A DNA stretch of 64,000 nucleotides from Spiroplasma endosymbiont of Panorpa germanica (GCF_964019765.1 NZ_OZ026461.1:558001-622000), one strand, 5' to 3'; shown: positions 1 through 11,385, counted from the stretch's first letter. Program-made: numbers and translations. The notes: generated from the letters alone by a model not told the origin.

Positions 1-1812
1 TTCGATTGTTAATAAAATTAATTTTCTTTTAGTTGGATCCATGGTTGTTTCTCAAAGTTGATCTGCATTCATTTCTCCAAGTCCTTTATATCTTTGAATT
101 TCATATTTTGATTTTGAAGTTTTAAGAATTTTTGCTAGTTCTTCTTCATCTCAAACGTAGTAAAAATCACTTTTCTTGCTTGTTGAAGTTAATTTATAAA
201 GTGGTGGTAAAGCTAAGTAAACCTTGTGATTTTGAATTAGCTCTTTCATGTATCTAAAGAAGAATGTTAATAGTAGAACTTGAATATGCGCTCCATCAGT
301 ATCAGCATCCGTCATAATAACAACTTTACCATAATTTACATCATTGATATCAAAATCCGAACCAATTCCAGCGCCGATTGCTGTAATGATTGTACTAATC
401 TCTTCGTTTTTTAGTAAGTCAATTAGTTTGGTTTTTTCAGCGTTAATTACTTTTCCTCGTAGTGGCAATATCGCTTGGAATGTTCTATCTCTTCCAGATT
501 TAGCACTACCTCCCGCTGAATCTCCTTCGACTAAGAACAATTCATTTTTATCTTTGTTTTTTCCTTGAGCTGGAGTAAGTTTTCCCAACATTCCCCTAGT
601 CTTAGATTTGTTTTTTGAATCACGAATTGCTTGACGAGCTTTTCGAGCTTCATCACGAGCTTTTCGAGCAAGTAGTGCTTTTTCAATAATAATCACAGCG
701 ACTGTTTTATTTTCTTGTAATCAAAAACTAAAGTGTTGATTAGTAATTGTCTCAGTGGCGCTCTTAGCCTCACTAGTTCCTAATTTACCTTTGGTTTGTC
801 CTTCGTATTGAATTAAGTTTTCAGGAATTTTTACAGTAACAACAGCATTCAAACCTTCTTTTATATCTGTGGAATCAAGTTTTCGATCTTTTTCTTTAAT
901 CAAGTTAGCTGATTTACCATATTCATTTAAAGCTTTAATTAGTCCAGTTCTAAAACCAGATACATGAGTTCCCCCATCAGCAGTTTTAACGTTGTTGGCA
1001 AAACCAAGCACTGTTTCATTATAATCTTCTGTGTATCGTAAACAAATTTCAACTTCAATTTCTTCTGCAGCCCCCTTGATTAGAATTGGACCAGTAATTG
1101 GTTTTTGATTTGTGGTCAATTCTTTGACGAATTCCACTAAACCATCTTCAAAGAAATATTCAACTTGTTTGTCACTTCTTTCATCACGTAGTTTGATTTT
1201 TAATCCTGAATTAAGTAATGCTGATTCTTTTAAGCGCTCTGAAATAGTTGAAAAACTAAATTTAGTTGTTGAAAATATTTCCTCATCTGGTAGGAAATTA
1301 ACCTTTGTTCCAGTAGTTTTAGTTTGACCAATTACAGTTAATGGTTCTGCTAATTTTCCACCTTTTTCAAATTTAATTGAATAAATTTGTCCATCACGGT
1401 TAATTTGTACTTTGAACTTTTTACTCAAAGCATTAACAACTGATGATCCAACTCCGTGCAGTCCACCCGAAGTTTTATAACCACTTCCTCCAAATTTACC
1501 TCCAGCATGTAAAACTGAAAAAATAATTTCTGGAGTTGATTGGTTTGTATCGCGATATTTACCCGTTGGAACTCCACGACCATTATCAGTTACAGTAACT
1601 GAACCATTTTTTTCTAAGACAACTTGAATTTCTGTTGCATATCCTGCAAGAGCCTCATCGATTGAGTTATCAACGATTTCTCAAACTAAATGGTGCAAAC
1701 CCCTTACATCAGTTGAACCGATGTACATTCCTGGTCTTTTTCGAACCGCATCTAGGCCTTCTAAGACCTGAATACTATCTTCGTTATATGATAAGTCCTT
1801 TTTTTCTGACAT
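1..1812 (-). CDS. parE: DNA topoisomerase IV subunit B, 3' end cut by window
   Basis: ATPase subunit of topoisomerase IV, which unlinks daughter chromosomes together with ParC. The visible 604 codons hold the GHKL ATPase part ([11 protein letters not shown], then GRGVPTG and [13 protein letters not shown] near residues 45-120), the transducer region, and the TOPRIM start [15 protein letters not shown] with the metal site [26 protein letters not shown] favours ParE over GyrB, whose equivalent usually reads [16 protein letters not shown]; GyrB is not fully excluded. The ATG at 1812 follows a good GAGGTG ribosome site. Translation needs TGA read as Trp. The frame is still open at base 1, so the C-terminus lies outside; parC would be expected next in this direction. 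Confidence 0.88.
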
Positions 1813-1895
1813 TTATAATCCACCTCTTAAACTTTTTTTAGTATAAATAGATTTTGACAAAATAGCAAATTTTTTAACTATTTTATTTATTAATT

Positions 1896-2363
1896 TTAAT
1901 TATCTAGGATTAAATCCCTTAAAACAACGCTATTATCCTTAAAAATTGGGTAATAATCGTTATTTTTATCTATTCTACTGACCACAGCTTCAAGCAAATC
2001 GCTGAGCTGGTAATTTGTAATATATCTTGCTAGTTTGAAATCTTGTGCCTTTTTCCTTGATAATTTCAATATTGTATTAATTTCCCAACTTTGATCTAGT
2101 AAAGCAGTTTCATCTTTAATAGTTATCACTTCTAGTTCTGATAAATCAAATAAACAGTTAGAAACCATTTTATCTCAGTACCAATTTTGTTCATCATTTT
2201 TTAATTCAAAAATATCAGATTTAAAGTAGTTTAAATAGTCGGGTTCACCTTTACCTAATTTTTTCAAATTTAATAAGTAATAGAAATTATCATCAGCCCC
2301 AAGTAATGTTGTACCAATAATGTATGTTGAAGTCTCCAGAATATTTATTTCATTTAAGTACAT
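1896..2363 (-). CDS. hypothetical protein, coupled to udk
   Basis: A 155-residue protein of unknown function. It is one frame once the TGA at 2175-2177 is read as Trp (NWYWDKM). Mixed alpha/beta composition, acidic, with no signal peptide or membrane segment and no recognised motif. Its ATG overlaps the stop of udk in a one-base TAATG arrangement, so its translation is probably coupled to the uridine kinase gene. That is the only hint to its role. Confidence 0.7.
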
Positions 2364-3001
2364 TATTTATCCCTACTTTTTAACAGACTTTCAATTTTTG
2401 TTGCTATTAAATCAACAGCTACCTCATTACCCTCGTAGTATGGGATGATAATATCTGCATATTTAATACTTGGTTCAACAAAATATTCGTGCATCGGTCT
2501 AACTGTTTGCAAGTATTTATTAACAATGTCGTCAAATTTACGACCATAATCTTTCATGTCCCTGGTTAATCTTCTAATTAATCGAATATCATCATGGGTT
2601 CTAATGAAAATTTTAATATCTCCTAGTTCTCGAATCTTTTCCACGTGTAAAGCTAAAATACCATCTAAGATAATTACATCTGCTGGTTCAATATGATTTT
2701 TATGTTTCAATCTTGAACTAGTTGTAAAATCATAAACTGGAGAATCAATAGCTTCGCGATTTTGAAGTTTTTTCAAATCTGAAACTAATAATTCTACATC
2801 AATAGAGTCAGGATGATCAAAGTTGATATCCTCGGTTTCAATCTTTCCATCTTTTTTAAAATCACGATAATAACTATCCATTGATAAATTTATCACCGAT
2901 TTTCCTTTGAGAATATCATTCGCTATTCTTTTTGCTACAGTAGTTTTACCACTAGCACTTCCTCCGGAAATGATAATAATACTTGTTTTTTTATTTTCCA
3001 T
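2363..3001 (-). CDS. udk: uridine kinase
   Basis: Phosphorylates uridine and cytidine to UMP and CMP in pyrimidine salvage. The 212-residue length matches the bacterial family. The P-loop GGSASGKTT lies near residues 13-21, followed by the substrate segment SMDSYYRDF and the family pattern FDHPDSID. The ATG is preceded by AAAGGAG. Its stop overlaps the start of the next gene, a hypothetical protein. It is transcribed divergently from the gene at 3094, sharing a roughly 90-base AT-rich promoter region. Confidence 0.93.
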   Translation of the reverse strand: MENKKTSIIIISGGSASGKTTVAKRIANDILKGKSVINLSMDSYYRDFKKDGKIETEDINFDHPDSIDVELLVSDLKKLQNREAIDSPVYDFTTSSRLKHKNHIEPADVIILDGILALHVEKIRELGDIKIFIRTHDDIRLIRRLTRDMKDYGRKFDDIVNKYLQTVRPMHEYFVEPSIKYADIIIPYYEGNEVAVDLIATKIESLLKSRDK

Positions 3002-3093
3002 TTGACTCCTTTAAACTATTAATCATTTTAACATTAATTTGAAAAATAAAAAATTTTTGTAAATTTTGATAAAATATTATTAAGTTGGTGCCT

Positions 3094-4101
3094 ATGAAAA
3101 AAGACGAAAATCAAAAAATAATCAAGGAATTAAAAGAATTCTTTACAATTCACAATTTTTATAAACTTGTCTCAGATTTTGATGGGATTCAAAATTTGTA
3201 TGATCCCTTGGAAATTAAAGTAAATGAGCACGAAGATCCAGAAAATGCCAAATTATTGAATAATTCTGAATTATTAAGACTTTCCACAGAAGAAAGAAAC
3301 AAGTATTTTTCTCAAGTGAAAGCTGATTATATAAATAAAGTTGTTAATGAGCCAGTCAGAAAGTCTATCCCCTTTTTAGCGATGATACACAAAAAGATGA
3401 GTTTCATTACTTATGAATTTTTGCAAAAACTTGGAACTAAGGAAATTGGATTTAAAAATATTTCTGACTATGATTTTGATTTTACAGCCATTGTTGAATT
3501 TCAAAAAGAGTTTGAAAATTATTTGAAAATTTTTAGAAAGCAATTAAAAAAGAGTAAATCAAATTCAGCATTGGGAATTTTAAAAGATTTTGAAATAATT
3601 TATGATAATTTCAAAAGTATGAATCATGATTTGGAAAAATATTTTTTAGAACAAGGATTTTCTGAACTTATTTTGTATAATAATTATTCCTTCTTTGTTC
3701 TCTATAAATTTAGCGCTCAATTATTAGAGCAATTTTGAAATGAAAATTTTGAGAATAAAAATGGTGAATTTATTTTTGACAAGACCGACAAGTACTTTAT
3801 AACTTTTTATTTGGAATACCTTGAAATTAAGAAAAATAGAGAAAACGAGTATTTTAAGGTTAAGGACTCTACAAGAAATCTTTTGAAAGCGATGGAATTG
3901 GTTAATGATTTTAAAGAGAAGATGCAAAGCAACTTAATTCGCCTAAGTTATCGTAAATTAATCGATTCTTTTGATGGTTGAATGATTAAGTTTTACTTTC
4001 TGTATTTAATTCATTTAAGCATTTATGAATTCAACAAAATTATTGACATGGAAAAAATTTACAATTTTTTTAAATTAGATATTTGGCCTACTCGTTTTTA
4101 G
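3094..4101 (+). CDS. hypothetical protein, 335 residues
   Basis: Unknown function. The frame runs through two TGA-Trp codons (3736-3738 and one near 3980) and ends in WPTRF. It is Lys-, Phe- and Asn-rich and predicted mostly helical, with no signal peptide and no convincing membrane segment. ATG at 3094 is preferred over an in-frame TTG at 3085 because GGTG lies just upstream. It stands alone on the plus strand between divergent udk and convergent mgtA, with a shared inverted repeat after its stop. It may be genus-specific; nothing in it identifies a family. Confidence 0.65.
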
Positions 4102-4123
4102 AACCACAAAGTAAATACTAACA

Positions 4124-4170
4124 GAACTTTATATTCATTTCTTAAAAATTTGAATATAAAGTTTTTTATT
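4124..4170. terminator. bidirectional terminator between convergent genes
   Basis: A 13-base perfect inverted repeat, AACTTTATATTCA at 4125-4137 and its complement at 4151-4163, is followed by a T-rich run on the plus strand. It serves the 335-residue gene and overlaps the last codons of the convergent P-type ATPase gene. Confidence 0.7.
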
Positions 4171-6789
4171 TATTTCACCAAGAGATCAAGCCGCTATCAT
4201 TAATCCTGAAATGATAGCTAATCAATATGCTGGAGGAGCTTTGAAACCTAAACTATTATTTAAATTTGGAATAAAAACCATTCCAAAAACAATAATTGTG
4301 AAACCAGAAATTATGAATAAAATTATTCAGTTAACATTACTTTGTCAAATTGAAATTTTTTCAGTTCGATATACAATTGAGATAATCATATGAGTTAAAA
4401 AGCTCTCTATGAAAAAAGCTGCTTGAAACATTTTTAAGGCTTCGGTGTCTCCCGCATTAATTTGTCCTACTAGTCCAAATCCATAACCAATAATTAAAAA
4501 ATTAATAATCGAAACCGTTGTAGCTGCAATCGCATTAAAAATAGCAAATGGTAAAATTGATTTAGTTGATCATTTTTTGGGTTTGACAATTAATTCTTTA
4601 TCAACATTATCTCAAACAAAAATTAGATTAGTGAAATCATATAATAGATTTTGCATTAATAAGTGCAACGGCAACATTGGTTTAAAATCAAATCACAACA
4701 ATGCGATTATTAAAGTTAGCATTAACGAAAAGTTGTTTGTAACTGAAATCTTAATATATTTAATTGCATTAGTAAAAATATGGCGACCTTGCAGAAACGC
4801 CTTCTCCAAAACAAGCAAATCTTTTTCTAACATAATAGCATCCGCACTAGCTTTCGCAATTGGAGAACCTGTATTAACACTTATACCCACATCACTTTGT
4901 CTCAAAGCCTTAGCGTCATTTACTCCGTCCCCTAAAAATCCAACGCAGTGACCTTCATCTTGTAAAGTCTTGATAATTTCAGATTTTTGAAACGGGGTTA
5001 GTTTACAAAAAACATTATAGTTCAAAGCAACTTCTTTAAGTTCATTTTGTTTTAAGCCTTCTAAATCTTTTCCCAAAATTGCTTGAGGATTATTTAGCCC
5101 GACATTTTTGGCTACCAATAATGAATTGTCGACAGAATCACCGGTTAAAATTTTTAAGTCAACATTGTTTTTATAAATCAATTCTACGACTTTGTCAACA
5201 TCTTTTTTAATATTATCGGTAAAAATTAAGAAACCTAAAAATGTCAAACCAATCTCGCTAACTTCAAATTTATTTAAACTTTCACGGAATGCTAAACCAA
5301 CAACACGATAACCTTGATCTGAAAAAACCTTAGCTTTTTTTAAAATTAAATCCTTATCTGGGTTTTTTATGGCTCCAGATTTTTTTTCATTTTCTAAAAA
5401 ACCTAAAGTTTGAATAATCTCGTCGATTCCCCCTTTAGTGATTTGTAAGTATTTTTTATCTTTAAGCAATAAAGTCGAGACCATTCTTCTTTCGTGATTA
5501 AAGGGAATTTCGTCTATCAAAATAGTTTCCTCTATTTTTTTTTCATCAAAAGGGTTTTGTTCTAAAATAGCTTTATCAATTGCGTTTGATATATTTGATT
5601 GAAAGTAAGAATTTAAAAATGAAAATTCTAAAAGTTCATTACTTTTATTTAAATCTAAATCTAAATAGCTATGCAAGCTAATTTGTGAGTCTGTCAAAGT
5701 TCCGGTTTTATCTGTACATAAAATATCAATCGCCCCTAAAGTTTGGGTTGTTGAGTTATTCTTAACAACAATCTTTGCATCCTTAAGTCTTTTAGCACCT
5801 TCGTGTAAATTCAAAGTCATGATAGCTGGGAGAGATTCTGGGGTTATTGAAACAATTAAACTGATCGCAAATACTAATGACCCAATAATTAATCCGGTTT
5901 TGAAAAACAATATTAAAAATACCACAGGAAAAACAATTAGTAAAGTTAAAAGTAAAATTTTAGTGACTTTTTTTAGTCCCAATTCATATTCGGTTACATC
6001 ATCTTCGACCCCTTCCTCACTCATTAAATTTGCATAAGTATTTTTACCAATTGAAAAAATTACTGCATAGCAACTACCTGAAGTTATTTTGGAGTTCTGA
6101 AAAATAATGTTTGAAAGTTCAAAAACGTTATCACTGGATTCGTTAATTTGAGATGTTGATTTTTGGATTCATTCACTTTCACCAGTGAAATCTGATTGAT
6201 CGGCTGTGAGATTGTTACTTCAAAGAATTCTAGCATCTGCCGGAACCTTATCACCCGCTGATAGATAAACAACATCTCCCACTGTTAAATATTTTTCATT
6301 AATCATTTTTAAATTATTCATCATTTTTGGGTTGTTATTATCAAAAAAAACTTCAACTTTTTCTCTCAACACAAAAACGTTATTATCAATCAGTTGTGTT
6401 AACTTTTGATTCATCTTATAAGCTTTAAAATCCTGGATATAATCAACAGAAGCTGAAAGAACCACCATAAATATAATTATACTAAATGAAATAATATCAA
6501 TTTTTTCATAACCCTGGGTAAAGTAAATGAAGATTTGGATTATAGCAATAAACCAAAGCAGTAAGTTAAAAGGAGCAAAAAGCGCTGTAATAATTTTTTG
6601 AAAATGATTAAAAGTCTTGTTGATGGGCACATTCTCCCCTTGTATTCTTCTTCTTGTAAATACTTCCTCTTCATCTAAACCTCAATCAACCACATCTATG
6701 TCTTTTTTTAAATCGTTAATATCCATTTTTGAAGCTGTTAAAATCTTATCTGTAATATCGCTTTTTGAAAATTTACTATTTTTTTTCAT
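4129..6789 (-). CDS. mgtA: Magnesium-importing P-type ATPase
   Basis: Membrane pump of P-type ATPase class IIIB, expected to import Mg2+ driven by ATP. The 886-residue length fits MgtA/MgtB. Motifs in order: actuator loop FTGES, the TM4 segment with TPESLP, GAIDILCTDKTGTLT with the phosphorylated Asp, and hinge GDGVNDAKALRQSDVGISV; three or more C-terminal helices follow. GAxDILCTDKTGTLT and the xTPExLPxIxT pattern are typical of MgtA and unlike Ca2+ or K+ pumps. Several TGA-Trp codons break the frame under the standard code. ATG at 6789 follows GAGGTAG. The gene is monocistronic, and its end overlaps a shared terminator hairpin. Confidence 0.88.
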
Positions 6790-6848
6790 AGAACTACCTC
6801 ATTTAAATATAATTTTATATTAAAAACCATTTAAATTAAAATAACTTG

Positions 6849-6883
6849 AAAAAAATAAAACCCGAGATTATGAAAATCTCGAG
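6849..6883 (-). terminator. terminator of the 499-residue lipoprotein gene
   Basis: Inverted repeat CGAGATT at 6863-6869 and 6875-6881, followed on the minus strand by a T-rich run (A-rich 6849-6860 on the plus strand). Confidence 0.8.
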
Positions 6884-6905
6884 AATAATTAATCAATGAA
6901 TTTAA

Positions 6906-8405
6906 TTACGATTTTAAAGTGGTACTTGGATTTGTTATATTTTCAGTTGGTTGACTAGCAATAACTGCGGGTTTACTTTCAGGTTTACTTTCAGGTTTAT
7001 TTTCCGGTTTATTTTCCGGTTTACTTTCAGGTTTGCTTTCCGGTTCTGGTTTATCAGTTACTAATTTAAAAAATATTTTAATACTATCAAAAATTGATAG
7101 CTTTTCTGAAGTTGGTATTACAGTAATGTCAACGCTTCCAAATGAAGTATTCATTTTCATTTTAAGATCATTCATGTATTCTGCAATTTCAGGATTTTTT
7201 TCAATAAAGATCACTTTAAAATCATCAATTGTAAATTCTTCTTCAGTTTTTTGAATTATGCCAACCTTGTCTACTTTTATTAAACTTTTCAAAGTTGGTA
7301 ATTTTGATTCAACCACATAAGTTACAGTAATACTTGAATCTGGAATTAAAATTACTGAATCAGATTTAACCGATATGGTCGCACTTGTCAGATTTAGATT
7401 TCCTAAAATTGTTAAGCTACTTTTAAAATTGCCAATATTCGGATTCTTTTCAATTAATCTGTCAATAACTTCTTCTTTAGTTGGCAGTGATTTTTCAACT
7501 AAAAATTTTCCTAAATTGTTTTCAATAACTATGTCTTCTAATTTATTTCTTAAAATAAAATTAACTTCAACACTACCACCTTGAACCAATTCGTTTGAAT
7601 TGCTTTTTACTTTAATGGTAGCTTTTGTTGATTGAATGTCTGTTACTTCTAATTGAGATTTGTATCTAACCAGATCACTATTACTTAAAATTAGTTTTTC
7701 CATAACTTCATCAGCTCTGGGTTTTTCGCGACTTATTTTAAATTCTCCAATATTTTTATTTTTTAAAAGAGTTTCCAATTTAATTTTTTCTGTTGCTGTA
7801 GATTTTAAAGTATATTTAAAATCAATTTTTTCATTTTCAACTAAGTATTTTGATTCCTTGCTTATAGTTAAAGTAAAGCTATCATTTTTAACATTATCAA
7901 AAGAAAATCCTTCAGTTTGGCTGAAAACGTTATTTATTAATGAATGAAAATTGCTTTTTTTAATAGCGTTTATTAGTTCTTGACTGTTTGGGACAGTATT
8001 TTTAGTACTGACTTCTCCCAATGACATTTCAGTAATAATATTTTTTACATTTTTTTTAACATATTCAACAACTTTAATTTCAAGATTTTTAATGCTTCCG
8101 CTCACTGTTTTGGAATTTTCCAATGAAACAATATCAACTGTGATTGTTTTTTTAACCTCATCGTTTTTAAAGTTCTCAAATTTAATCTCAGAAGGATTAA
8201 TTTTTTCAAGTCCAGTTATTAAATTTTTGTTGGCTTTTAAATATTCTAGATCAATTGATTTTTGATCTGCAAATTTTTCTATTGAAGGTGATTTTAGATT
8301 GCCAAGATTGACAACCCCAGATTTTGTAAATTCACAAGAAACAACAGTTCCACCAACGGAAGCTGTTATACCAAGAGAACCTAAGATAATTAGTAATTTT
8401 TTCAT
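6906..8405 (-). CDS. large repeat-modular surface lipoprotein
   Basis: Membrane-anchored surface lipoprotein of 499 residues. The leader MKKLLIILGSLG ends in lipobox VVSC, with acylated Cys near residue 24. The body holds about four diverged modules of 80 residues, each with a start like LGxFxxxxxxP, a middle xxN, and an end like ATIxVKSxSxxLxxxxSVxVxFxxxxK. The short lipoproteins nearby carry one copy of the same module. The C-terminus carries Pro-Glu-Ser/Asn-Lys repeats (PESKPENKPE type, about residues 455-480), perhaps a stalk or charged surface tail. ATG at 8405 follows AGAGGTAAG. Its own promoter (TATAAT near 8455-8465) and terminator make it monocistronic. The ligand is unknown. Confidence 0.85.
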   Translation of the reverse strand: MKKLLIILGSLGITASVGGTVVSCEFTKSGVVNLGNLKSPSIEKFADQKSIDLEYLKANKNLITGLEKINPSEIKFENFKNDEVKKTITVDIVSLENSKTVSGSIKNLEIKVVEYVKKNVKNIITEMSLGEVSTKNTVPNSQELINAIKKSNFHSLINNVFSQTEGFSFDNVKNDSFTLTISKESKYLVENEKIDFKYTLKSTATEKIKLETLLKNKNIGEFKISREKPRADEVMEKLILSNSDLVRYKSQLEVTDIQSTKATIKVKSNSNELVQGGSVEVNFILRNKLEDIVIENNLGKFLVEKSLPTKEEVIDRLIEKNPNIGNFKSSLTILGNLNLTSATISVKSDSVILIPDSSITVTYVVESKLPTLKSLIKVDKVGIIQKTEEEFTIDDFKVIFIEKNPEIAEYMNDLKMKMNTSFGSVDITVIPTSEKLSIFDSIKIFFKLVTDKPEPESKPESKPENKPENKPESKPESKPAVIASQPTENITNPSTTLKS

Positions 8406-8492
8406 ACTTACCTCTTTTCCAAGGATTTGTTTCTGAAATCTTCTAGTCCCAAAAGTATTATAGTACTAATTTGAAAAAAGTGGGGAAAAATA

Positions 8493-8522
8493 AAAAAAAC
8501 GAAACTTTAAGTTTCGTTTTTT
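8493..8522 (-). terminator. terminator of lipoprotein gene A
   Basis: Inverted repeat AAAACGAAACTT/AAGTTTCGTTTT centred at 8507, with a T run on the minus strand. It lies just after the 8531 stop codon. Confidence 0.85.
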
Positions 8523-8530
8523 AAAAGATA

Positions 8531-9100
8531 TTAAACTGTTTCTGCTACTGTGAAAGTTACATTGATTGTACCATCAAGTAATTCAGAATCAGATTTAGCA
8601 GTAATTGTTGCTGAAGTAGCTGTAATTGCTGTAACATCAACTCCTGAGTGCATTTCTGATGTAAATTCAACATTCAATTCAGTTACTTTAGTTAAAATGT
8701 CAGCTGCTTGAGGAGCTGCTTCAAATTCACCTAAAGCTAAAACTTTAATTAAATCTGTTAAAAGAGTTTTTTCAACTTCTTTAACTTCTGTTAATAAAAC
8801 ATGTAAAGTAATTTCTTTAGTAGCTTCTCCATCAGCGATAGTTAGGACAAGTTCAAAAGTTCCTTCTCCTGCTTCTGCTTTAATTTCAACATTAACTGTT
8901 GCAGTTGCTAAAGCAATAACAGCAGCTTCTGCTAATTCTTGAGTTGCAAATGGTTCTGCTTTTGAAGAAGCAGTTAAAGCAACGATGCTTTCTTTTACTT
9001 TTTCAACTTCAGTTTTATCTGCTTTTTCACAAGCGATAACAACTGATCCAGCAGATGCAGTTAAACCGAAAGCTGCTAATAAACCTAATAATTTTTTCAT
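8531..9100 (-). CDS. spiralin-like lipoprotein A
   Basis: Short surface lipoprotein of 189 residues. Leader MKKLLGLLAAFG with lipobox VVIAC, Cys near residue 24. The rest is Ala-, Glu-, Thr- and Val-rich with almost no aromatic residues, as in spiralin-type proteins. The C-terminal 75 residues (ALGEFEAAP to the end SELLDGTINVTFTV) match the module found four times in the 499-residue lipoprotein. TAAGGAGAA precedes the ATG. The promoter has an operator-like palindrome. Codon use favours GCT, GCA and GAA strongly, suggesting high expression. A structural or adhesive surface role is inferred from spiralin. Confidence 0.85.
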   Translation of the reverse strand: MKKLLGLLAAFGLTASAGSVVIACEKADKTEVEKVKESIVALTASSKAEPFATQELAEAAVIALATATVNVEIKAEAGEGTFELVLTIADGEATKEITLHVLLTEVKEVEKTLLTDLIKVLALGEFEAAPQAADILTKVTELNVEFTSEMHSGVDVTAITATSATITAKSDSELLDGTINVTFTVAETV

Positions 9101-9177
9101 TCTCTATTCTCCTTAAAATTATTTATTTTGTTAATATCCTAATTTCATTTATCTATTAAGATATACAAAATTAATTC

Positions 9178-9204
9178 TTGGTATTCCATACCAAAATTAT
9201 TATA
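9178..9204 (-). promoter_or_regulatory. lipoprotein A promoter with palindrome at the start site
   Basis: The -10 hexamer TATAAT (minus strand, 9204-9199) is followed after 4 bases by the palindrome TTGGTAT-3-ATACCAA (9178-9194), which covers the expected start site. This could be a repressor site or a 5'-end RNA hairpin. A related GGTAA/TTACC repeat is found in the same place at genes B, C and D. Confidence 0.55.
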
Positions 9205-9244
9205 ACAAAATTACACTAATAAGTTTAAAGTTTTTTAAAGAATT

Positions 9245-11113
9245 TTAATGAAAATCGTTAATTTTATCTGAACGCGCTGGTTTTTGGGAAATTATACTAA
9301 AAGTTAAGGCTAAAGTCGCCAAGATACTAATAACACCCACAACAATCATGATCATAACATTTGTAATTGCTACAAAAGCAAAAATCATTGTAATAATAAA
9401 TCCGATAATAAGCGAGTATAGACCACGACCTAAAACGTGATCAAAGATCATAGCTAAATTATTATGGCGACCATTAATTTGGGTTAAAGTATTTTTCTTA
9501 GTTCGTGACATGATAGCTAAACCTACTCCTAACATTACTTCATTGATTAAGAATGTTATAAAGTAAAGATATCAGTATTGCGGAAATAAGAATAGTAATG
9601 TTGAACCGATAAATAAAACTATCAATCCAGTAACAACTAAAATATATGAAATAATATTAACTTGGTAAACCTTTTCAACACTAACTTTTAAATTAACAAC
9701 TAACAAAGCTCCGATTTTGCGAGTTAGAAATCCAGTTACTAGCAATCCGATTAAGATTAGTTCACTCAATGGTCAGTGTAAATTTTTAGCTAAAATATAA
9801 ATAAAAGCGATGGCAGTATAAGTGAAAGCCTCTCCCAGAGCGTAAAAGAAACTATTAGAAAAGATAAATAAAAAGTATTTCTTGTGAGCTTTTAAATTAG
9901 CCATATCATCAGGTTCGGTTTTGAATGTCACCTCTTCAATTTGAGTTTTGCGATTGAAGTTGATCAAACAAGTTAATAATAACCCTAAACCAGAAAATAG
10001 TCCAATTAAACAAAACAACATTATTTTTTCATTATCAATAAAAGCATAAATTAAATACGGAATCGGAATTAAAACCAAACTAAACAAAATTTGAATTAAC
10101 TCAAATCGATATTTTTTATTAAAGTTTTTTCCGTGACTTCTCAAGATTTCCATAGTAAAAGGCACAATCCCAGCAACAAATGAACCTGTAAAAAACAGTA
10201 AGACTGCTAAGCCCATTGTGAAGTTATCACTACCCTTTTGTAATCCTCAAGCTATTAATAAAGTTAGCATTAAAAATAATCCAATACTCGTCATTTTAAT
10301 AGTACTGTGGTTTCCAATCACCGCTTTTAATTTTCTCCACATTGGGGTGAATAAGAACATTCCCAAGGGAATTAGTAAAATTAAACTTAAACCTTGAATT
10401 CCCACTAAATGATAAATAAAGAATGGTAGAAAACTAAAGACCACCACCACTAGACCAGTTTCGATCCCAAAAGCGATTTTTCAAGTTCTAATCGAACTTG
10501 GTGATAAGTCTTTGATATTGTTTTTACTATATTTGTTAAAAGCAATTTTGTCATTTTGACAACTTAAAAAATCCTTATTGAAGACAAATGGCATACGATT
10601 CTTAAGATTACTAAATAATTCCCAAATTAACGGAGTTATTAGTAATGGCAAGATTAGATAGGCTGTAAATAAGACATCATTTCTTAATACTCTGCTTAAG
10701 TATAAAACTTTAGCTTTTTCTCAACTTTGAGTAATTGCTAATTCAAATAGCATATTATTCAATTCTAATAGACAAGATAAAATTGGGGCAACAATTAGAA
10801 TTATTCATCAACGCTTAATTATTGATTTACGTAGTAAGAAAACCACTAATCAAATAATATTTAAACTGATCCAGTAAGGTATGAAGAAAATTGCTGAAAA
10901 CGAAGATAATATTTTCAAGATTCCTAAAATATTGGTAAAAATGGCTGATAGTGATGTTGATAAAAATGTTGTTATTAAAATAACCATGAAAAAACCAATT
11001 TCTAGTTCATATAGAAATTGTGTTAGCATGTCAATTGTTATTGTAAAAGCTAAAAGTATCCCGATTAGGGTAAATGAGTACGTTGTGGCTAGACGCTTCG
11101 GTGGATTATTCAT
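9245..11113 (-). CDS. multispanning membrane transporter, MFS-like
   Basis: Polytopic membrane protein of 622 residues with roughly 14-16 hydrophobic helices and short polar loops; a charged loop lies near the middle (KTEPDDMANLKAHKKY). The overall pattern resembles major facilitator permeases, but I see no diagnostic motif and the substrate is unknown. Five open segments join in one frame once TGA is Trp. ATG at 11113 is chosen because AAGGATGG lies about 10 bases upstream, whereas the earlier ATG at 11128 has no room for a ribosome site. A 14-codon ORF overlaps this start, and an 18-codon ORF lies further upstream. Lipoprotein genes flank it on both sides. Confidence 0.75.
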
Positions 11114-11150
11114 AATTTCAGTACCCATCCTTAATTATTAATTGATTCAT
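11106..11150 (-). CDS. tiny leader ORF overlapping the permease start
   Basis: A 14-codon ORF (MNQLIIKDGYWNYE) with AAAGGA eight bases before its ATG. Its TAA overlaps the ATG of the permease gene by a few bases, the geometry of translational coupling. It is too short to judge by composition; support comes only from the ribosome site and the overlap. Confidence 0.4.
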
Positions 11151-11173
11151 TAGATTAGTTCCTTTCATTTTAA

Positions 11174-11230
11174 TTAAATTGAAATTCACCAATAAAAATT
11201 GCATTGACTTTTAAATAGAAAATTAATCAT
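11174..11230 (-). CDS. candidate leader peptide with adjacent Trp codons
   Basis: An 18-codon ORF (MINFLFKSQCNFYWWISI) preceded by an excellent ACGGAGGAC ribosome site, stronger than that of the permease it precedes. It has TGG TGA in a row, both Trp under code 4, plus Phe and Tyr. A promoter-like TTAAAAT lies about 20 bases upstream. It may be a regulatory leader for the permease or a small membrane peptide. Confidence 0.45.
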
Positions 11231-11314
11231 GGTAAAAGTCCTCCGTAAAATAATTTTAACACAATATTTATTGATAAATAAAATTAAATTCTCAATAAAA
11301 ATTCTAACTAACTA

Positions 11315-11350
11315 AAAAATAAAAAAATTAGGACAGCAACTTCCTAATTT
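11315..11350 (-). terminator. terminator of lipoprotein B
   Basis: AAATTAGGA (11325-11333) and TCCTAATTT (11342-11350) with an 8-base loop, then a T run on the minus strand. Stem and loop recur after genes C and D. Confidence 0.85.
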
Positions 11351-11385
11351 TATGATTAATATTTAGTTTGATAATTAGTTAATAA

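Noticed and set aside
1-1812. Naming this gene gyrB
   Set aside because: The TOPRIM segment reads [16 protein letters not shown], which is the ParE form; gyrB would normally read [13 protein letters not shown]. Not fully excluded.
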